This document shows positions 47,671 through 60,293 of a stretch of DNA of 64,000 nucleotides, piece after piece. The notes under the pieces were generated by a model. The model was not told the origin of the DNA. It ran no database searches and was given only the letters and a program-made list of their open reading frames with translations. Numbering within the stretch: position 1 is the stretch's first letter; every line of letters starts with the position of its first letter. Position numbers and translations under genes: made by a program. The DNA comes from Alligator mississippiensis (Eukaryota > Chordata > Crocodylia > Alligatoridae), in assembly GCF_030867095.1 (NCBI RefSeq), contig NC_081828.1:210434978-210498977 (forward strand), written 5' to 3'.

Positions 47671-50166
47671 AGCCTTTTCCAGGAGAACTGAGGAATACTG
47701 TCCTTCGTGGAAAGAAAGATTACATTTAACATTGTTCTGCATAAAAAGGTCACACACAATATCCCAAACAAGCATAGTAAACATATGTTTCCATCAGCTT
47801 AAAAACGCAAAACATTTTTTTCTGTATTGACATATTATTCAAGCAATAAAAAGCTACAGTTTTTGTTCATGTCAGTGCCTGGCATCTTAGATTCACATAA
47901 TAATAAGGGAAAAAAACCCAGTTCCAAACTGTGCTAAATAAAGCTATTTCTAACTGCTGTATCTACTCCAACTGTTCCAGTATAAGACAAAGTTATGTAA
48001 CCACCCTAATAAAGGAGCACTGTATACAAAGGAATTTCTGGGTATAATGGGGTGCTATGCAACTGCCAGGATAGCAAGTTACCAAAATCATTATATGGTA
48101 AAAAAACAGAGAACCCTCCATTAGTGTGAAGGCTTCAAACTGCTGGAACCACATTTTAAAAAAAGCAACCTATCTTTTCTAAGCCCATCAAAATACTCAC
48201 GATTTTTCCTGGGTGCTAGAATTAAATATTAATTTTTAATGAACAGGCTCTTGACTGATTAACATGAAAAAAGGTGTTATGTAATGATGCCAAAATTATG
48301 CATTAATTTTACACATTGCTATGTCTCATCTCAGTATGCCATTTTCATTTATAAAAACACCCACGTTTATAAAGCCTTCATGAATTACAACATCTTTTTC
48401 ATTGATCTTGCAGAGATTTATGAGAAATAATTTGGTAAGGCACAGGAAATTAAGTTCATCCCTTTTTTTTTTTTCTTTTTACTTTTATAGAGCCAGAAAG
48501 AGAGACCTGAGAAAGGGACTGTGCTATTATCTGACCGATACAGCATCTGTTTATATTGGACGTGCTCTCTTAGGTATTTGTGCTACAATTTACTCCAGCA
48601 AGAGAAAGGCTAATTTAGCTTTTCAGTGTCACCTGAAGATTGTAATTTAAAAAAAACAATAGTTTAATAGATCATGTGTGCATTATACATTGCTGTGTAT
48701 TTACGAGAAGCAATTTGAGGCTTCTTGTAGACAAAACCATGCTAATATATTTTGTTGACAGAAAGAAAAACCAATAAAAAGTTGTTTCCAAACAGGCAGT
48801 TTAGAAAATAACAGAGCAGCAAAACTTGTACACTCTGCTTGTCTTCTAAGGGAACCTATTTAAGGTGAAAATCAGGTCTGGTAATACTGCTCTGAATAAC
48901 CTCTGCTCTGAAAAGGTGCTATTACTTTCATACAAAGTGGATTATGACTTTAACTACTGTCAGGATAGTTTCATAACATGTTAGTGCTTGTCTAATATCC
49001 TATATTAAATAAATAGACTTTCCAGTGAAGATTGCTTAATCTTTGTTTTCTTTCTTGTAGACTTTAGTCAGAATACAGGGATTGCAGATTCTGACAGATA
49101 ATAACTGTTGTTAAATCAGTTTATACTCCGCTCTACCAAATGAGAAGTAGCTTGTGATGAGGCAGAAGATCATAATAGCCCTGTCCACTCAGAGAGCAAG
49201 AGACCTTTGGGACACAGCTATCTACTTAGAAAGATGTGTGACATGTAGTACAATTAGGTCTTGATCCAGATGTTATCATAATCCAGTGTAATTTAGTATA
49301 ATGGAGCAAGTTTGTGTGTTAGGTGTCATGTTTAAGACTGGTTGGGGAAGAAACTTTTAGGTATTAACTAACAGGAGATATTTTAATCAGCATGCAAGCT
49401 CAATACCTTAAAAAATTAAGATATAAAAAGTCCAGTAAGAAGCGGGGGCAAGTTTAAGTATAAAAATGCAATGTTAAAATCTGGGGAAGAAACCTTTAAG
49501 CATTATGTTAATTTGGGCCAAGATTTTTAGAAGTGACACACAGTTGAATGCATCAAAACTTCAAAGAACAATATGAGATGCCTTTCAATGGTTTTGATTT
49601 TCACAGAACAGATGGTCAACACCTCCTGAAAGGCAGGTTCATGTATGGTTTCTGAAAGGAAGAGCTTAAAATTCGAGGTAGGCCAAAAAAAAAAAAAAAA
49701 AATCATCACATGACTTTTGAAAATCTTTTTCATATTGTCCCAAGCCTGCTGGGTACTTAGAGGACTACAAGGAACCCTGACATGCAAAACTTAAATGTAG
49801 ACGTGCACTGGGGTGAGGGCCATCCGGATTTCTAGTTCTATTTTTCCTGCTGATTCACGTTTTTACAAACAAAAAAAATTCAATTTTTCAATGTTCATCA
49901 TCTGACTCTGTCAGTCTCTGCCCTTAAGGAATGAAGAACACTGTAAAGAAATAGGTATATCACCTTACACTGACACCACTTGAAATGTATCATTACCTCA
50001 TTTAATTTTTGAAGAAGCTCAACCTCCATGAGAAAAGATTTCAAAGTTTGGGACAGGAGATTTTCTAGAAGTGCTGAAGCACCTAAAGGCAGACTAGTAG
50101 TTGATTAGAAACCCTGCATCAGGTGAAGTCTGGATGCTTTTCAGGACGATATGCTCTACACACACA

Positions 50167-50422
50167 GGGCACATTTACACGTGGCCGTACGGCACCTTAG
50201 TTACTGCGCCATCCTTTAGTACTTCCAGAAGTAAGTACTAAAGGATGGTGCAGTAACAGCCTGTACTGCACTGTGCTGATCACACACAGTTATTTTTGGC
50301 TGCTACATCACTGTACCAACGCACTATAATGAGAGAGCGCCTTGCTACAGTGACACAGCCATGGCGTCATGGTTTTTGCTAACAGACGCTATGGCGCCTT
50401 AGCATCTTGTGTAGATGTGCCT
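50167..50422. mobile_element. MITE with a 25-bp-arm internal hairpin
   Basis: The ends GGGCACATTTACAC and TGTAGATGTGCCT are inverted, and ACA flanks both sides. This belongs to the group of short elements with GTGTAGACGTGCC-like ends seen several times in the window (compare Harbinger-like alligator MITEs). It contains the hairpin at 50,200-50,257. Confidence 0.6.
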
Positions 50423-50512
50423 ACAAAATTATTATTATTTTACTTATTATTTCACTTAGGAGGAAGTTATTTAGTTCAACACAGAAACAACTGAGAGAAA
50501 GATAATAGCCTG

Positions 50513-50575
50513 CGATGTATACGAAGCAAGACTAGAAGATCTAATGGTCCCTTCTGGCCTTACATTTTTTCATAA
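50513..50575 (+). mobile_element. CR1 LINE tail fragment
   Basis: CTAGAAGATCTAATGGTCCC followed by TTCTGGCCTTA is the last part of a CR1-type 3' end. Confidence 0.6.
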
Positions 50576-50609
50576 AGTCAGAGTTCAACAGCATAACCGC
50601 GATGATTAC

Positions 50610-50666
50610 CTGATGTATGGTTCCATCAATTTCAACAGGGACAATGAAATCCGCGTTGTTAATTGG
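50610..50666 (-). CDS. CTDSPL: CTDSPL 57-nt exon
   Basis: This short phase-0 exon encodes 19 residues starting PINNADFIVP and ending GTIHQ. It continues directly from the SSFK end of the catalytic exon and is followed by VYVLKRP. The acceptor is GGCTAG-like (tctAGCTAG context in the transcript: CTAG before CCA) and the donor is CAG then GTAATC. As I recall, most other CTDSPL orthologues differ little here (human has S for the second N). The 9.5-kb intron upstream and 6.2-kb intron downstream are both filled with short DNA-transposon remnants. Confidence 0.96.
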
Positions 50667-51082
50667 CTAGAAAGAGAGAGACAGGGAAGTCAGTCCAAGG
50701 TTTCAAACAACCAGCTTAGCTAGCATTAGAGAAGGACGTTTCTAAGGCATAAGAGAGAGATCGCGGTAACTGGAGTTCTTCAGGATCTCTCTTCTGCTGG
50801 TGGATCCCACTCTAGATGTATGCACCCCATGCAGGCATGTCTGGAATCTTTTACCCAAGAGCAGCTGTGGGAGGCTGTACTTTTGTCCTGTATGCCTCTG
50901 GATCCCAGACCTCACCCCTTAACCTAAAGAGGACAGCAGCCCCAACATTGCTATTCAGGTTGGGGTTTTTTTTAACCCAGTGCTCACATCCAGAGAGAGG
51001 ATTCCACGACACTGAGAAAAGCGGGTGGATCATGAAATTTGCATGGGAAGAGGCACCTCAAGCAGCTGCAGTTACTCTAAAG

Positions 51083-51330
51083 CAGGGGTTGCCAATTTTT
51101 TGCCCCTGTAGGTAGAAAATTGTGACCCAGGCCCCTGCTGCAGGCTGCAAAGCTCTGCCCACAGCTCAAGCCACCTGTACTTACTCTCACTGCAGGCACC
51201 CCATTCTCCTTCAGTAAGGGTAACTACAGGTATAAGCGAGCAGTAGAGAGAGCTGTGGAGGAAGATGCTGCAGAAGGGATGGGCAGCACGATGGAGCTGT
51301 GTGCCACCTGACCCTCCCATGCTGCCTCAG
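51083..51330 (+). mobile_element. hAT-like element, left part
   Basis: It starts CAGGGGTTGCCAATTTTTTGCCCC, a hAT-type left end, then GC-rich sequence. I could not fix the right end. Confidence 0.4.
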
Positions 51331-51729
51331 CCCAGGTTGGACTTTCCTGGGCTGGATACAAACCTTTTTGCATGTTGGATGTGACTCCTCCTCTGAAGTG
51401 CTCTTTTTCAAGCACTGGTCCACACATATTTCACTCTAAGCAAGTGGCTAGTAGTTAACTCTGAACATGGACCAACCTAAAATCTATAGCCCTTTAAACA
51501 ACTTTAAAGTGCTATAAAAATGGAGTAGGATGATGAGACAGTGCTATAGTGCTACAAACCATCAGAAATGACCCTGGATGAAACGGGAAAACTCTGCGGC
51601 ATTTCACAGTGACCCTGTAAACTGGGTGGCAGTTGTCTGTCCTTCTGGTATTGAAGCACTGAAGATTAAAAATCCTTCAAAAAAGGGAAGATTTTTGAAA
51701 CTCTTATATGTATATCTGTCCATACCCTC

Positions 51730-51930
51730 TGAAGAAAGGGTGTCAAACCTGTCTAGCCCCAAGGGTTAGATGGGTGGTGTGGGGCTAGATGTCTGAGCAC
51801 TGCATGCAACATAAGTCCTGGACCTGCTCGAGTAGGCACCGCACGTGGTGCAGTTTAACTGGAGAGGTTACCGTGTGTGGTCTGGCTGCCACTCCAACGA
51901 GACTGTGCTGTGTACAGTGCAAGAATGACA
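51730..51930 (+). mobile_element. Fragment of the 15,358 hAT family
   Basis: AGGGTGTCAAACCTGTCTAG and the following TGTGG-, GCACGTGGTGCAG- and CTGTGTACAGTGCA-type sequence follow the left half of the 15,358-15,976 element. The terminal right end is missing. Confidence 0.5.
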
Positions 51931-53119
51931 ATGAAGAGTCCAATGACTTGGGGAAAAAAAAAAAAAATCATAGGTAAGTGGATAAATTGGTCTGAATGAA
52001 ACTCTGAAACAAAATTTGGCAGGTTTCAGCATAACTCCAGCTTTATGGAAATTATATTAAGAGGTGCAGACATGAAAGCCTGCGACTCACCCTAAACAAA
52101 CAAAGCAATGGCTGTTTAAAAACTCTGTCTTTATAGAAAGATGACATGCAGGATGTGATAGTTTCAAAGGAGGGTCCAATTCAAGACTTTAAACCACATT
52201 CATGTCCCAGGAAGAGAAAGGATCCCGATCTGGGGGAACAAATAAGAGGCACTCTAAAAACCAGGAATCTGGATGGTGATGGGGACCCTTCCCCCCAAAT
52301 AATCAGAGTGAGATATGAAAAGAGTCGCCAACTAGTTTTAAGAAAAGAGAAACCAAAAGAAAAGAAGAGAGCCTGATGACCGAAATATTTCAAGGAAACT
52401 GTCCTAATTTGAGACAAAAAGGGCGCGTTTTCACTTTTTGCAGTTGTATATGCCTCTGCATGTGTGCTTTGGTGTGGGGCAAAATGCCCCACTTGGGGAA
52501 ACTACCGTTTCTCCACTCCTCCCGGTTCCCAGCAGACTGGATGAGCTGGGGCAGAACTAGAGGAGGGGAGCCAGAGCATCTCCCAGGAGGACAAGGCTTT
52601 GTAAGGATGCTTCTGTGTCATGCATTACACCTTTTTTGCGGCAGTTTTTGTTTTGCTACCAGGCTTTTTAGATTTGAAAATTTGCTACTAGGAACATGTT
52701 TTAACATGCCAGGGAGGTGGTTTGTGGCACCACAAAGTTTGTGGTGCACAAACTGCACACGCCTGCATGTCTGGGTCTGGCCAAAGGGTCCTCTTGCTGG
52801 ATACATCTCTGGTTAGACTATTAAAAAATGCTCCCATTCAGGTTTTGTAGGAGCTATGCTGATATGAAGACTTCCTGAACAGTTGAAGAACAGCTCCTCA
52901 AATGAAATCAATTAGCTAGAGTCTACTAACAGTTTCTGGGTGTTAAGTGCAACACTCAGTCCTGGAAAATGTGTCACAGGTTCAGAAGCAAAGTGGACAG
53001 ACAATGTATTTCTCAATCAGAAAATGAACCTAACCAGGTGCTATTAAAAATAGTGCTTAGGCATTTCTACAAGTTAATTAATTTGCTGTAATTATGGCGC
53101 ATTGAAATTTTGTACCTGT

Positions 53120-53410
53120 GGGCAGTTTTACACCTACTCTGGGGGTGGAGTGGTGCCTTAATTAGAGCAGCTCCGAGAGCCACTCTAATTAACGTGCCTC
53201 CTGCATCTCCTGTATCAGTGCTCCCATGCTTAAAAATGGTGTCTCATTGAACGAGCTTTGGTTCAAGTGCCCCCACCACCATTTTTAAGCACAGGATGCT
53301 GATGGCACATGGCAATTGCTACATGCCAGCAGACTTGATTGAGTCTGCTCCAATGAACTGGAATTCTAGCACTTTGGAGCAGCCTCTGCACTCGTGTATA
53401 GGCGGCCTAA
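53120..53410. mobile_element. Fold-back MITE in CTDSPL intron
   Basis: It contains two perfect inverted repeats: TTAATTAGAG at 53,158-53,167 with 53,183-53,192, and TGCTTAAAAATGGTG at 53,227-53,241 with 53,277-53,291. The outer ends (TTTTACACCTACTC and CTCGTGTATAGGC) are loosely inverted. It is followed to about 53,600 by another sequence of the CATTAGTATAGATG / TATAGACGCACCC type. Confidence 0.5.
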
Positions 53411-54596
53411 AATAATAGGTACTAACTTAATGCACCATATGTGCTGCTACTGCGCATTAGTATAGATGAATGCTTTTTATGCAACTCTTAATGCGCATTA
53501 GACTAATTCTCCTGAGCATTATCATGGTTTTTGCCAGATGTGCTAATACACAGTAGAATTAGTCTAATGTTCATTAAGCATCTTGTATAGACGCACCCAT
53601 TGAGTTGTATTCATATGAATTTTCCTGAGTATTCTGCAAATGAAGAACTGAGGAAAGGAACACACTGGGTTTTGATCCCATTGAATCAGAAATGCCTGAC
53701 AGATATCAGATGCATTCTTTTCTGAAAGCAAAATATAGGAAATTCTTGGCATCTGTGCCAAAAAGATCCCTTCCATCCAAATACTGGAAATATAGTTGAG
53801 CCCTAACACTGATTTGTAAGAGATGGAGGGTTTCCTATACAAGTGGCTTGCTAAACTGTGCTAAATTCTTGCCAGAGTAAAAGCCAACAAGTTGATATGA
53901 CAGTGATGCCCCATCACACACAGAATATTTTTGTGGAATAAGAGAAAAATCTTCCAACTCTTCCATATTTTACTTAACATATTGCCATTGTATTTTCCAT
54001 TCAGGCTTGCATTGCAGTATTCTGGGGTGTGGGCCAGATTACACTAAAAACTAGACAAGTGGCTCTCAACTCCAACACACACTTTCATACACATTTAATT
54101 TTCAGGGTACCTCAGACTGTGGATCTCAAGTTTCCCTGGATGAACACATTATGCTTGTTCAGATATTTATTACAATCTGGTGGGAGAAAACTGAGGATAC
54201 CAAATTTCCTGATAACTGAAGGGCAATGGAGAATCTGTCCACCAACGAAGAGAAGCCTCCTTGGAGGAACCTCTCTTATGTGCGTCTAATGCATCTGCTT
54301 GGATGATAAACTGAACTTAACCATCTCCTGAAAGGGGCAGAAGAGAAGTATCCTATAGAGAGTCATAAAGACATGCTTGCAGGATGCAATAAGCTGAAGG
54401 TAAATGTTCACTGAGGTCTTTTTTTGGGACTGGACTGACTGAAATGAGTTATTTCAGAAAAAAATCTGCACTGAAACAGTAATGCCCTAGCCAAAGCAGA
54501 ATTCAGATGTCCTCCTATATAGTCCACAGGCTGAAAGGGGGCAAGATGGCTTTGTTCCTGCCTGTCTTAAGGCCCAGGATGACAAAGAACTCCGTA

Positions 54597-54713
54597 AGTT
54601 CCCAAACTTGTCCTCAGCATGACCCCATTTATGCAACATGGCCGCTCTCCCCGTGACCCCATCCGCTGATGTTGTGACCCCATTTGGGGTTGCAACCCAC
54701 AGTTTGGGAACTG
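54597..54713. mobile_element. Short hAT-like MITE
   Basis: AGTTCCCAAACT at 54,597-54,608 is repeated inverted at 54,701-54,712 (11 of 12 positions), followed by G; the interior reads GACCCCATTT...GGGGTTGCAACCCAC. This is the familiar 'gttcccaaacttgt...gtttgggaactg' type of hAT MITE. Confidence 0.6.
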
Positions 54714-55446
54714 CTAAATTAACCTATGGTGACAAGGCATCAGATGTCCAAAATGGGATCCCACTTCTCTCTCTCTCTCTTTTTTTTTTTTTCAAATGAG
54801 AAAATAATGAGACCAGAACTCTTGGCCACTGAAGTCTGGATACACCACCTTCATTGGACTTCTCCTAATTCTAGTGGCGAGTGACTGGAATTGACAGGAA
54901 CTGGACTGACCAAATCAGCAAAATAACCTTCATAATTCACTGGTCAGAGATAACTGCAGCCCCTGGTACTGCAAAATGGAGAAGATCTTAGATGTTGCTG
55001 TGGCTGGAGCAAGGGGTTTGACAAAATTCGCCTGCAGATTCTAGGCTACTTGCCTTTCCTGGCAAGGTCATATGACCCCAAGTGAAAAATGAACATTTTA
55101 TTATCCTTGAAGATCTTAGTGGTGCTCAGGAGAAGGAATACCATATACTAGCATCTTTTCAAAGTATCAAAGGAACTCTCTCTTTGAAATAGTCAAAATT
55201 TTAGGTAAGGATCAAAGAGATCTTCTGGACTGGTACCAGAGACGTGGAAACTCATGGAAAGTGAAGAGTCTAGCAGAGAAGTCCGGTTCTGAAGCAATAG
55301 CCATGTCTGCAGAACTTCAAAAGTAGACTACCAAACTTCAAGGGATGGCACTGATACAGTTGGTAAAGATCTTGTTCGCCCTGAAGCAGAGAACTTGGTA
55401 GTACCTGGCTGTTCACTAAAAGTGCTGTACCACAGACATTGTAGTC

Positions 55447-56130
55447 TACGGCCACGTGTAGACCAATGATTTATAGTCTTTGGGGTGGGTTAAAATGCTT
55501 TTGCACTGCTTTAATGGTGTTGGTGTTTGCCCGTGTCAGCGGTGTATTGCACAGCAATTCCAGCCACTGTAGCAGATTCTGCAGTGTAACGTGCCTTAAA
55601 TGACTTGTGACGCAGGAATCTAAGATTAAACTCTTCCAAGGAGTTTAATTTGCTGCCCTACAGCCACAGAGCAAAGCAAGGGGCTCCGTGCAGCTCAGGG
55701 GCTCTGCAGGAAGCCCTGCAGGCAGCCTGGCAGCAGTCTGGGAAAGCACGCTCTGCCCAAGAAAAAATAAAAATAAAAAAAAGCGGTGAGCCTGATTTTT
55801 CCTCCCCTCCTTGGAGCCTGCCTGCCTCAGCTGTGTGGGGGCCTGGTACTTCCCTCCATAGCGGCGGTGCCCCCCGGGACCACCTGAGCTGGGTGCCACC
55901 TGCAGGGGGAGGGGTCCACCGCTGTCACAGAGGGAAGCACCAGCCCCACCCCCACAGCCCAGGGACCACTCCACCTGCTGGCAGCCCACCCTCCCCTCCC
56001 CGCTGCCAGAGAGGCAGGTAAGTTCAGATGTGTGCAAGACACGGGGGTTTAAAGGGCCTTAAATTGAAGTGGTGTTTTCAAAAACCCACCACTTCAATTT
56101 AGGGCCCCCGTTTCATCTACACACACCCTA
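55447..56130. mobile_element. MITE-like element ending in a hairpin
   Basis: The left end is GGCCACGTGTAGACC and the right end TTCATCTACACACACCC, inverted. The right portion has a hairpin (56,041-56,111). The GC-rich centre (55,650-56,020) yields open frames of 120-130 codons on both strands that I regard as chance. Confidence 0.45.
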
Positions 56131-56967
56131 CAGCACCAAAACCTAATGAATCAGTCGCTACTGAATCAGACCTACCTACTGAAGACTGCTTGTGCAGTAC
56201 TGAGATTTGAAACGGGCTCAAAGTTGGCATAGATGCAGGATGCCAGCATGGCCTAGAAGAAACTGGCGTCAGAATGTCAGACTTATGCAATTCAGACTTT
56301 TTTGGTCATTTACTAAATATGTTGACTGATGCCAAGCAGCTTTTCCAAGCCTCTCTGCCTTTCCCTTTGTGGAGGCAGTCCACCTGACCCACACAAAGCA
56401 GAAAAGAAGGGAAGGTTCTATCTGTTTTTGATCAGCAAGAGGTCTCAGAGAGGACCTGTTAGTATTGAAACCAAAAACACAATAAAACACCGGCTTCAAT
56501 AGACTGAGTTTCTCTTGAGGGGGACCTTCAGAATAAAGATACATGCCTGACAAACTTCCCAGCGCACAAGTTTTCAAAGCAAATAAAAATCTTAAAGGCG
56601 TGCATATTGCATGTTTATCCATTATGTGCAATTACCCTAAGTAAAATAAATTTTAGTGAGCTGTGCTAAACACGTGATTTCAAAACTGGGGAAGATCTTA
56701 AAACCAGGGCCCAAGATTCAGCTAGAAGTAAACCTCACTATGAAAAAGGGAGGGCCAAAAAAATTCTTGCTTACTTTCTTTCCCTCTCCCACAAAAGCTC
56801 TACCAACTAAAATAACCCTTAGTACAACAAAAGCAGCTACTCCTAATTATATGAGGGAAAGTGGGGATGCAGGCTGACACTAAAGATACCTTGTTGCTTA
56901 GGCAAAAGGAACTCAGTGGCAATTGAGACTGTTCTAAGATCTTTATATCCTCAAGTTTTATGGTTGC

Positions 56968-57066
56968 ATGGGATGGTTTGGATAGGCATGATCCTGCCTC
57001 AGACAGGGGACTGGATTAAATGACCTCCAGAGGTCCCTTCCAGCCCTATTTCTCCATGACTATAGC
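56968..57066 (+). mobile_element. CR1 LINE 3' end, sense
   Basis: GGTTTGGATAGGCATGATCC, GGGGACTGGATTAAATGACC and GTCCCTTCCAGCCCTA mark a short CR1 tail. Confidence 0.85.
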
Positions 57067-57156
57067 TCTAAGTTTGGGAAGAAGTGGGGAAACACAAACA
57101 TCACTTCCAATAGACACTGAAAGACTCTGGACTTCGGCACGAAAGGCAGACACATT

Positions 57157-57375
57157 TACAGCGGGACCCACGTGAATACACGTACGTGTTACTGCGGAGT
57201 TGACTACTTAGTTCTGCAGTAAAGCATCACCATCTACACATGCAGTGTTATTAGGTCGCACTAAACTAATTAACTTCACTGTAGGATAGTACTGCCTGAC
57301 ACAAGTACTATCCTGCAGTGGAGTTTAGCGCACCAGAACGCACGTGTAGATGGTGACTGGGACTGGCTGAGGCAA
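57157..57375. mobile_element. MITE with ACGTGTAGATG-type right end
   Basis: The segment from ACCCACGTGAATACACG to CGCACGTGTAGATGGTG contains paired motifs AGGATAGTACT/AGTACTATCCT (about 57,282 and 57,305) and resembles the other MITEs of the window. A similar right end lies at about 57,600-57,620. Confidence 0.4.
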
Positions 57376-58949
57376 ACAAATCTTACAGTGTGGGGCTGCC
57401 TGCTGGCTAGTCCTGCACTGTAGCACCCTTATGCCCCAGTCAGCACTTCCACAGCATGCTGAGCCAGGGCCGAGCAGCTCTGGGTTTGCAGGTTGACCCC
57501 CAGGCTGAACCACGCCGGCTCAGCGTACTTCAGTCCCAGGCATCAGTGTAAATGCTGCACCTGGGAGCAATAAACTCCAGAGTTTATTCAGGCTCATTAA
57601 TATCACGTGTAGATGAGCCAACTGAGCATAAAAGAGCTGGGTATAGAATAGGGAAAGTTGCCTTTTTTAATTTAAAACAAATGCTCCAGAGTACAGATAG
57701 AACAACACACTCTAGTCAGATTGAAAAAATTGGGGGGAATTCAGATACTTCAGTGCCTGATTTACTTTACTTAGGATGGGGAGAAAAACAAGCATCTTCC
57801 TGCTTTATTTATGTATTATTTGCTTCCATTGCCATGTGATGGGAATTTACTCTGCTGCCATTTTGTAATGCTCTTCTCTCCCTCTCCTGCCCAAATACTC
57901 TGCAATCCTGTTCATCTAGAAGAAATTTAACACAATAAAAACTTTGAAGATAAGCGCAGTGGAACAAAGAATCTTTGAAGTACATGTATGTGCAATCTTC
58001 CACTCTGCAAAAGGGCATTGGACTATAAATCAACAGAACTGAAATGATTTGAGAAAATACATTTTCAAATTAATTTAGTAACACGATGTCAAGATATTCA
58101 CATCTTCTTCTCATTAAAGAACCATAACTTCACAACTCAAGGCCACTCAGAGCACTCAGTTAAATACTCAATACCAATTTGAGACTGATTCTCTGCTATT
58201 TTTGTGGATATGGTAATCTCCCTTGAAGACTGTTCTTTCCATTCCCCCCCCCACCTATTCTGAGTTCTCTCTCTAAATAATGTGCCAGACGAACAAAAAG
58301 CTGCAATTTTTTCTTCAGTCAAACTGAAGGTCTAATGCTGGTATAACACTTAAGACATTTCTCAAGTATAAATTCAGAAGTGGCTACAGAATAACAGGGG
58401 TTTGGTACTTGAGTCTGTTACATCTTTAGACTCAATTATGAAGTGAATAAAATTGCCACAGTGTGGAAGGCAAAACATTTCACAGCTTCAGCCTGACTTT
58501 GCATCACGGTAATATTTATTACAATATAGCCATAAAAGGTCTTTTTAAAAGTCAACCAAGAAAATTGGTTTCCAGATGCTGACCACTAAATGAAATGGGA
58601 TTTAAATGTTCAAATGCTTTGGCAATAGAATGCTTACTAGGATTAAAACATGGTATTTATATTTGCAGTGAAATACATATTAAAACCAAAATAAGAAGCA
58701 TTATAATGTTGGTGGTAAGTTGGAGCTGCTGCTGGAAGGAGAAGCACTAACACTGTTTATTTACCAATGTATAAAATGAGATGATTATGAAAACTTTGAG
58801 ATTCACAAAGCAAGAATAGAGATAAAGCACGAGGCTCGTTTGCTATGTCGGGGTTTTTTTCCCCCTCCACACCTTCCTTAGAAGCATTGAATGTTGGCTG
58901 TAGTCAAGGGAGAGGATTTTGACTGGGGTGTGCTAATGCTTTTGCTGGG

Positions 58950-59367
58950 AATAAAACCCAGAGGTTCCTGGCTACAGGTTCTTGCTCTTCTGCTCAGGGC
59001 CAGACTAATCACCACATTTGGGGTCAGGAAGGAATTTTACCCCATGGTCAGAGTGCTAGGGATGGTGGGGCTTTTGCATTCCTCTAGTGGGGGGTGTAAC
59101 CCTCTACTTGGTACCGCTCAAGCCTATTTGAACAACTGTTGAAGCAGCAGAACGTTGGCCACCATTATGCTCTTGGCTTTACCTTTTGCAGGTTATGGTC
59201 CTATGCTTTGTGGTTGTGTGGCAGGGTTGATCGTGTAGTTTTAGTGACAGGCCAGACAATAGATTTGTTTAGGGTGGTTTGGATGGGGATGATCCTGCCT
59301 CAGGCAGGGGGTCAAACTAGATGGCCTCTAAAGGTCCCTTCCAGCCCTACTTTTCTATGATTCTGTA
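58950..59367 (+). mobile_element. CR1 LINE 3' end, sense
   Basis: GGTCAGGAAGGAATTTTACC, GATGATCCTGCCTCAGGCAG, AACTAGATGGCCTC, GTCCCTTCCAGCCC and the terminal CTATGATTCTG octamer-type tail are all CR1 features in sense order. Confidence 0.85.
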
Positions 59368-60191
59368 ACTGCAGCAGCATTCACGTTTCAGACGCAGTCC
59401 TACATGTGTTAAACTCTGACCCCTACTGGAATAGTTCAACAACTACTAAGGTAGGACTGAGATACAGGTCTTGTCTTACCTTCTTATGTTAGAGAACTCT
59501 CATAAATCAGAAGCCCTTTCTTTAGCAAAGGTTTTTGACCAACCAAAATTAGAGCAAATCAGGGAAATAATGGTAAAACTGCCAAAAGAGGCAGTATATT
59601 CATCATCTTTTGAAAAACACATTAGACAATGGGTTTAACTGGGAATGAGAAAAGTAATTCTGGTACAGACAGACATATAAAATGCTTCCAATTACATCTG
59701 ATTTTTTGAAGAGTTTTGTTTGGTCTTCAGCAGCACGCAGATATACAGCTGCTTCCCAGATAAAGCGTCACTGTGAAGCACTTCAGAGTTATGCAGGGTC
59801 ATTCTTTTTGTAACAGCTTAAGACAAATCTGTAGTGCAACAGCTTTGTGCGTCATCTCTCCACTCAATTTTTACAGCATTTTGAAGTTGTGTGAAGCACA
59901 AAAAATCCCATTTGTCTCTGTCCTACGAAAACTGTCTTGCAACAATGCATGGAATCAAAGATGACTCAAAAGGTACTGTCTAAGCTTGTCAATTAGAAAA
60001 AGCAAACAAAGTGTCTTAACCGAACAACTTTTTTGGACAACGAGAGGTCAACTTTCAATTAAGGAGCTGATCTAATTATCAGAACATTTTTGGTTGGCTT
60101 GTAAGTTAATAGCTTGAAGATTACTCTCTCTAAAATAATCACTAACATTCATACAATCAAGTCTCAAAGTCCACTTCAGAATTTATTTTAC

Positions 60192-60293
60192 CTTAAATGA
60201 GCTGTGCACTAATGTTTCATCTAAATCAATGACCACACATTTCTTCCCATAGTCCGACACTGTCAATTCTGGCAGGAGGTATTTAGCTGGTGG
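60192..60293 (-). CDS. CTDSPL: CTDSPL exon carrying the catalytic DLDET motif
   Basis: This 102-nt exon encodes 34 residues from [10 protein letters not shown] to LVHSSFK. It contains DLDET, the DxDx(T/V) signature of FCP1/SCP phosphatases: the first Asp is the phosphate-accepting nucleophile and the second is the general acid/base. On the minus strand the acceptor reads TCCTTAG before CCA and the donor reads AAG then GTAAAA, so both ends are phase 0. It is the most 5' exon I can place with certainty. The next upstream CTDSPL exons (the basic, Cys-rich N-terminal part and a short alternative 33-nt exon known in other species) were not found before the window ends. Confidence 0.96.

Larger units (their letters stand above)
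44392..50609 (-). other. CTDSPL: CTDSPL intron hosting mir-26a
   Basis: This 6.2-kb AT-rich intron contains mir-26a at 47,594-47,670, a MITE at 50,167-50,422 and a short CR1 3' tail at about 50,513-50,575. The rest, about 44.4-47.5k and 47.7-50.1k, shows no gene or repeat I can name. Confidence 0.85.
50667..60191 (-). other. CTDSPL: CTDSPL intron between catalytic exon and 57-nt exon
   Basis: This 9.5-kb intron holds hAT-like fragments (51,083 and 51,730), a hAT-like MITE (54,597-54,713), fold-back MITEs (53,120-53,410; 55,447-56,130; about 57,157-57,375) and two CR1 3' ends (56,968-57,066; 58,950-59,367). No coding exon could be supported. The 146-codon and 130-codon open frames at 52,376 and 55,645 lie in repeat-like or GC-rich sequence and lack recognisable protein features. 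Confidence 0.8.
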
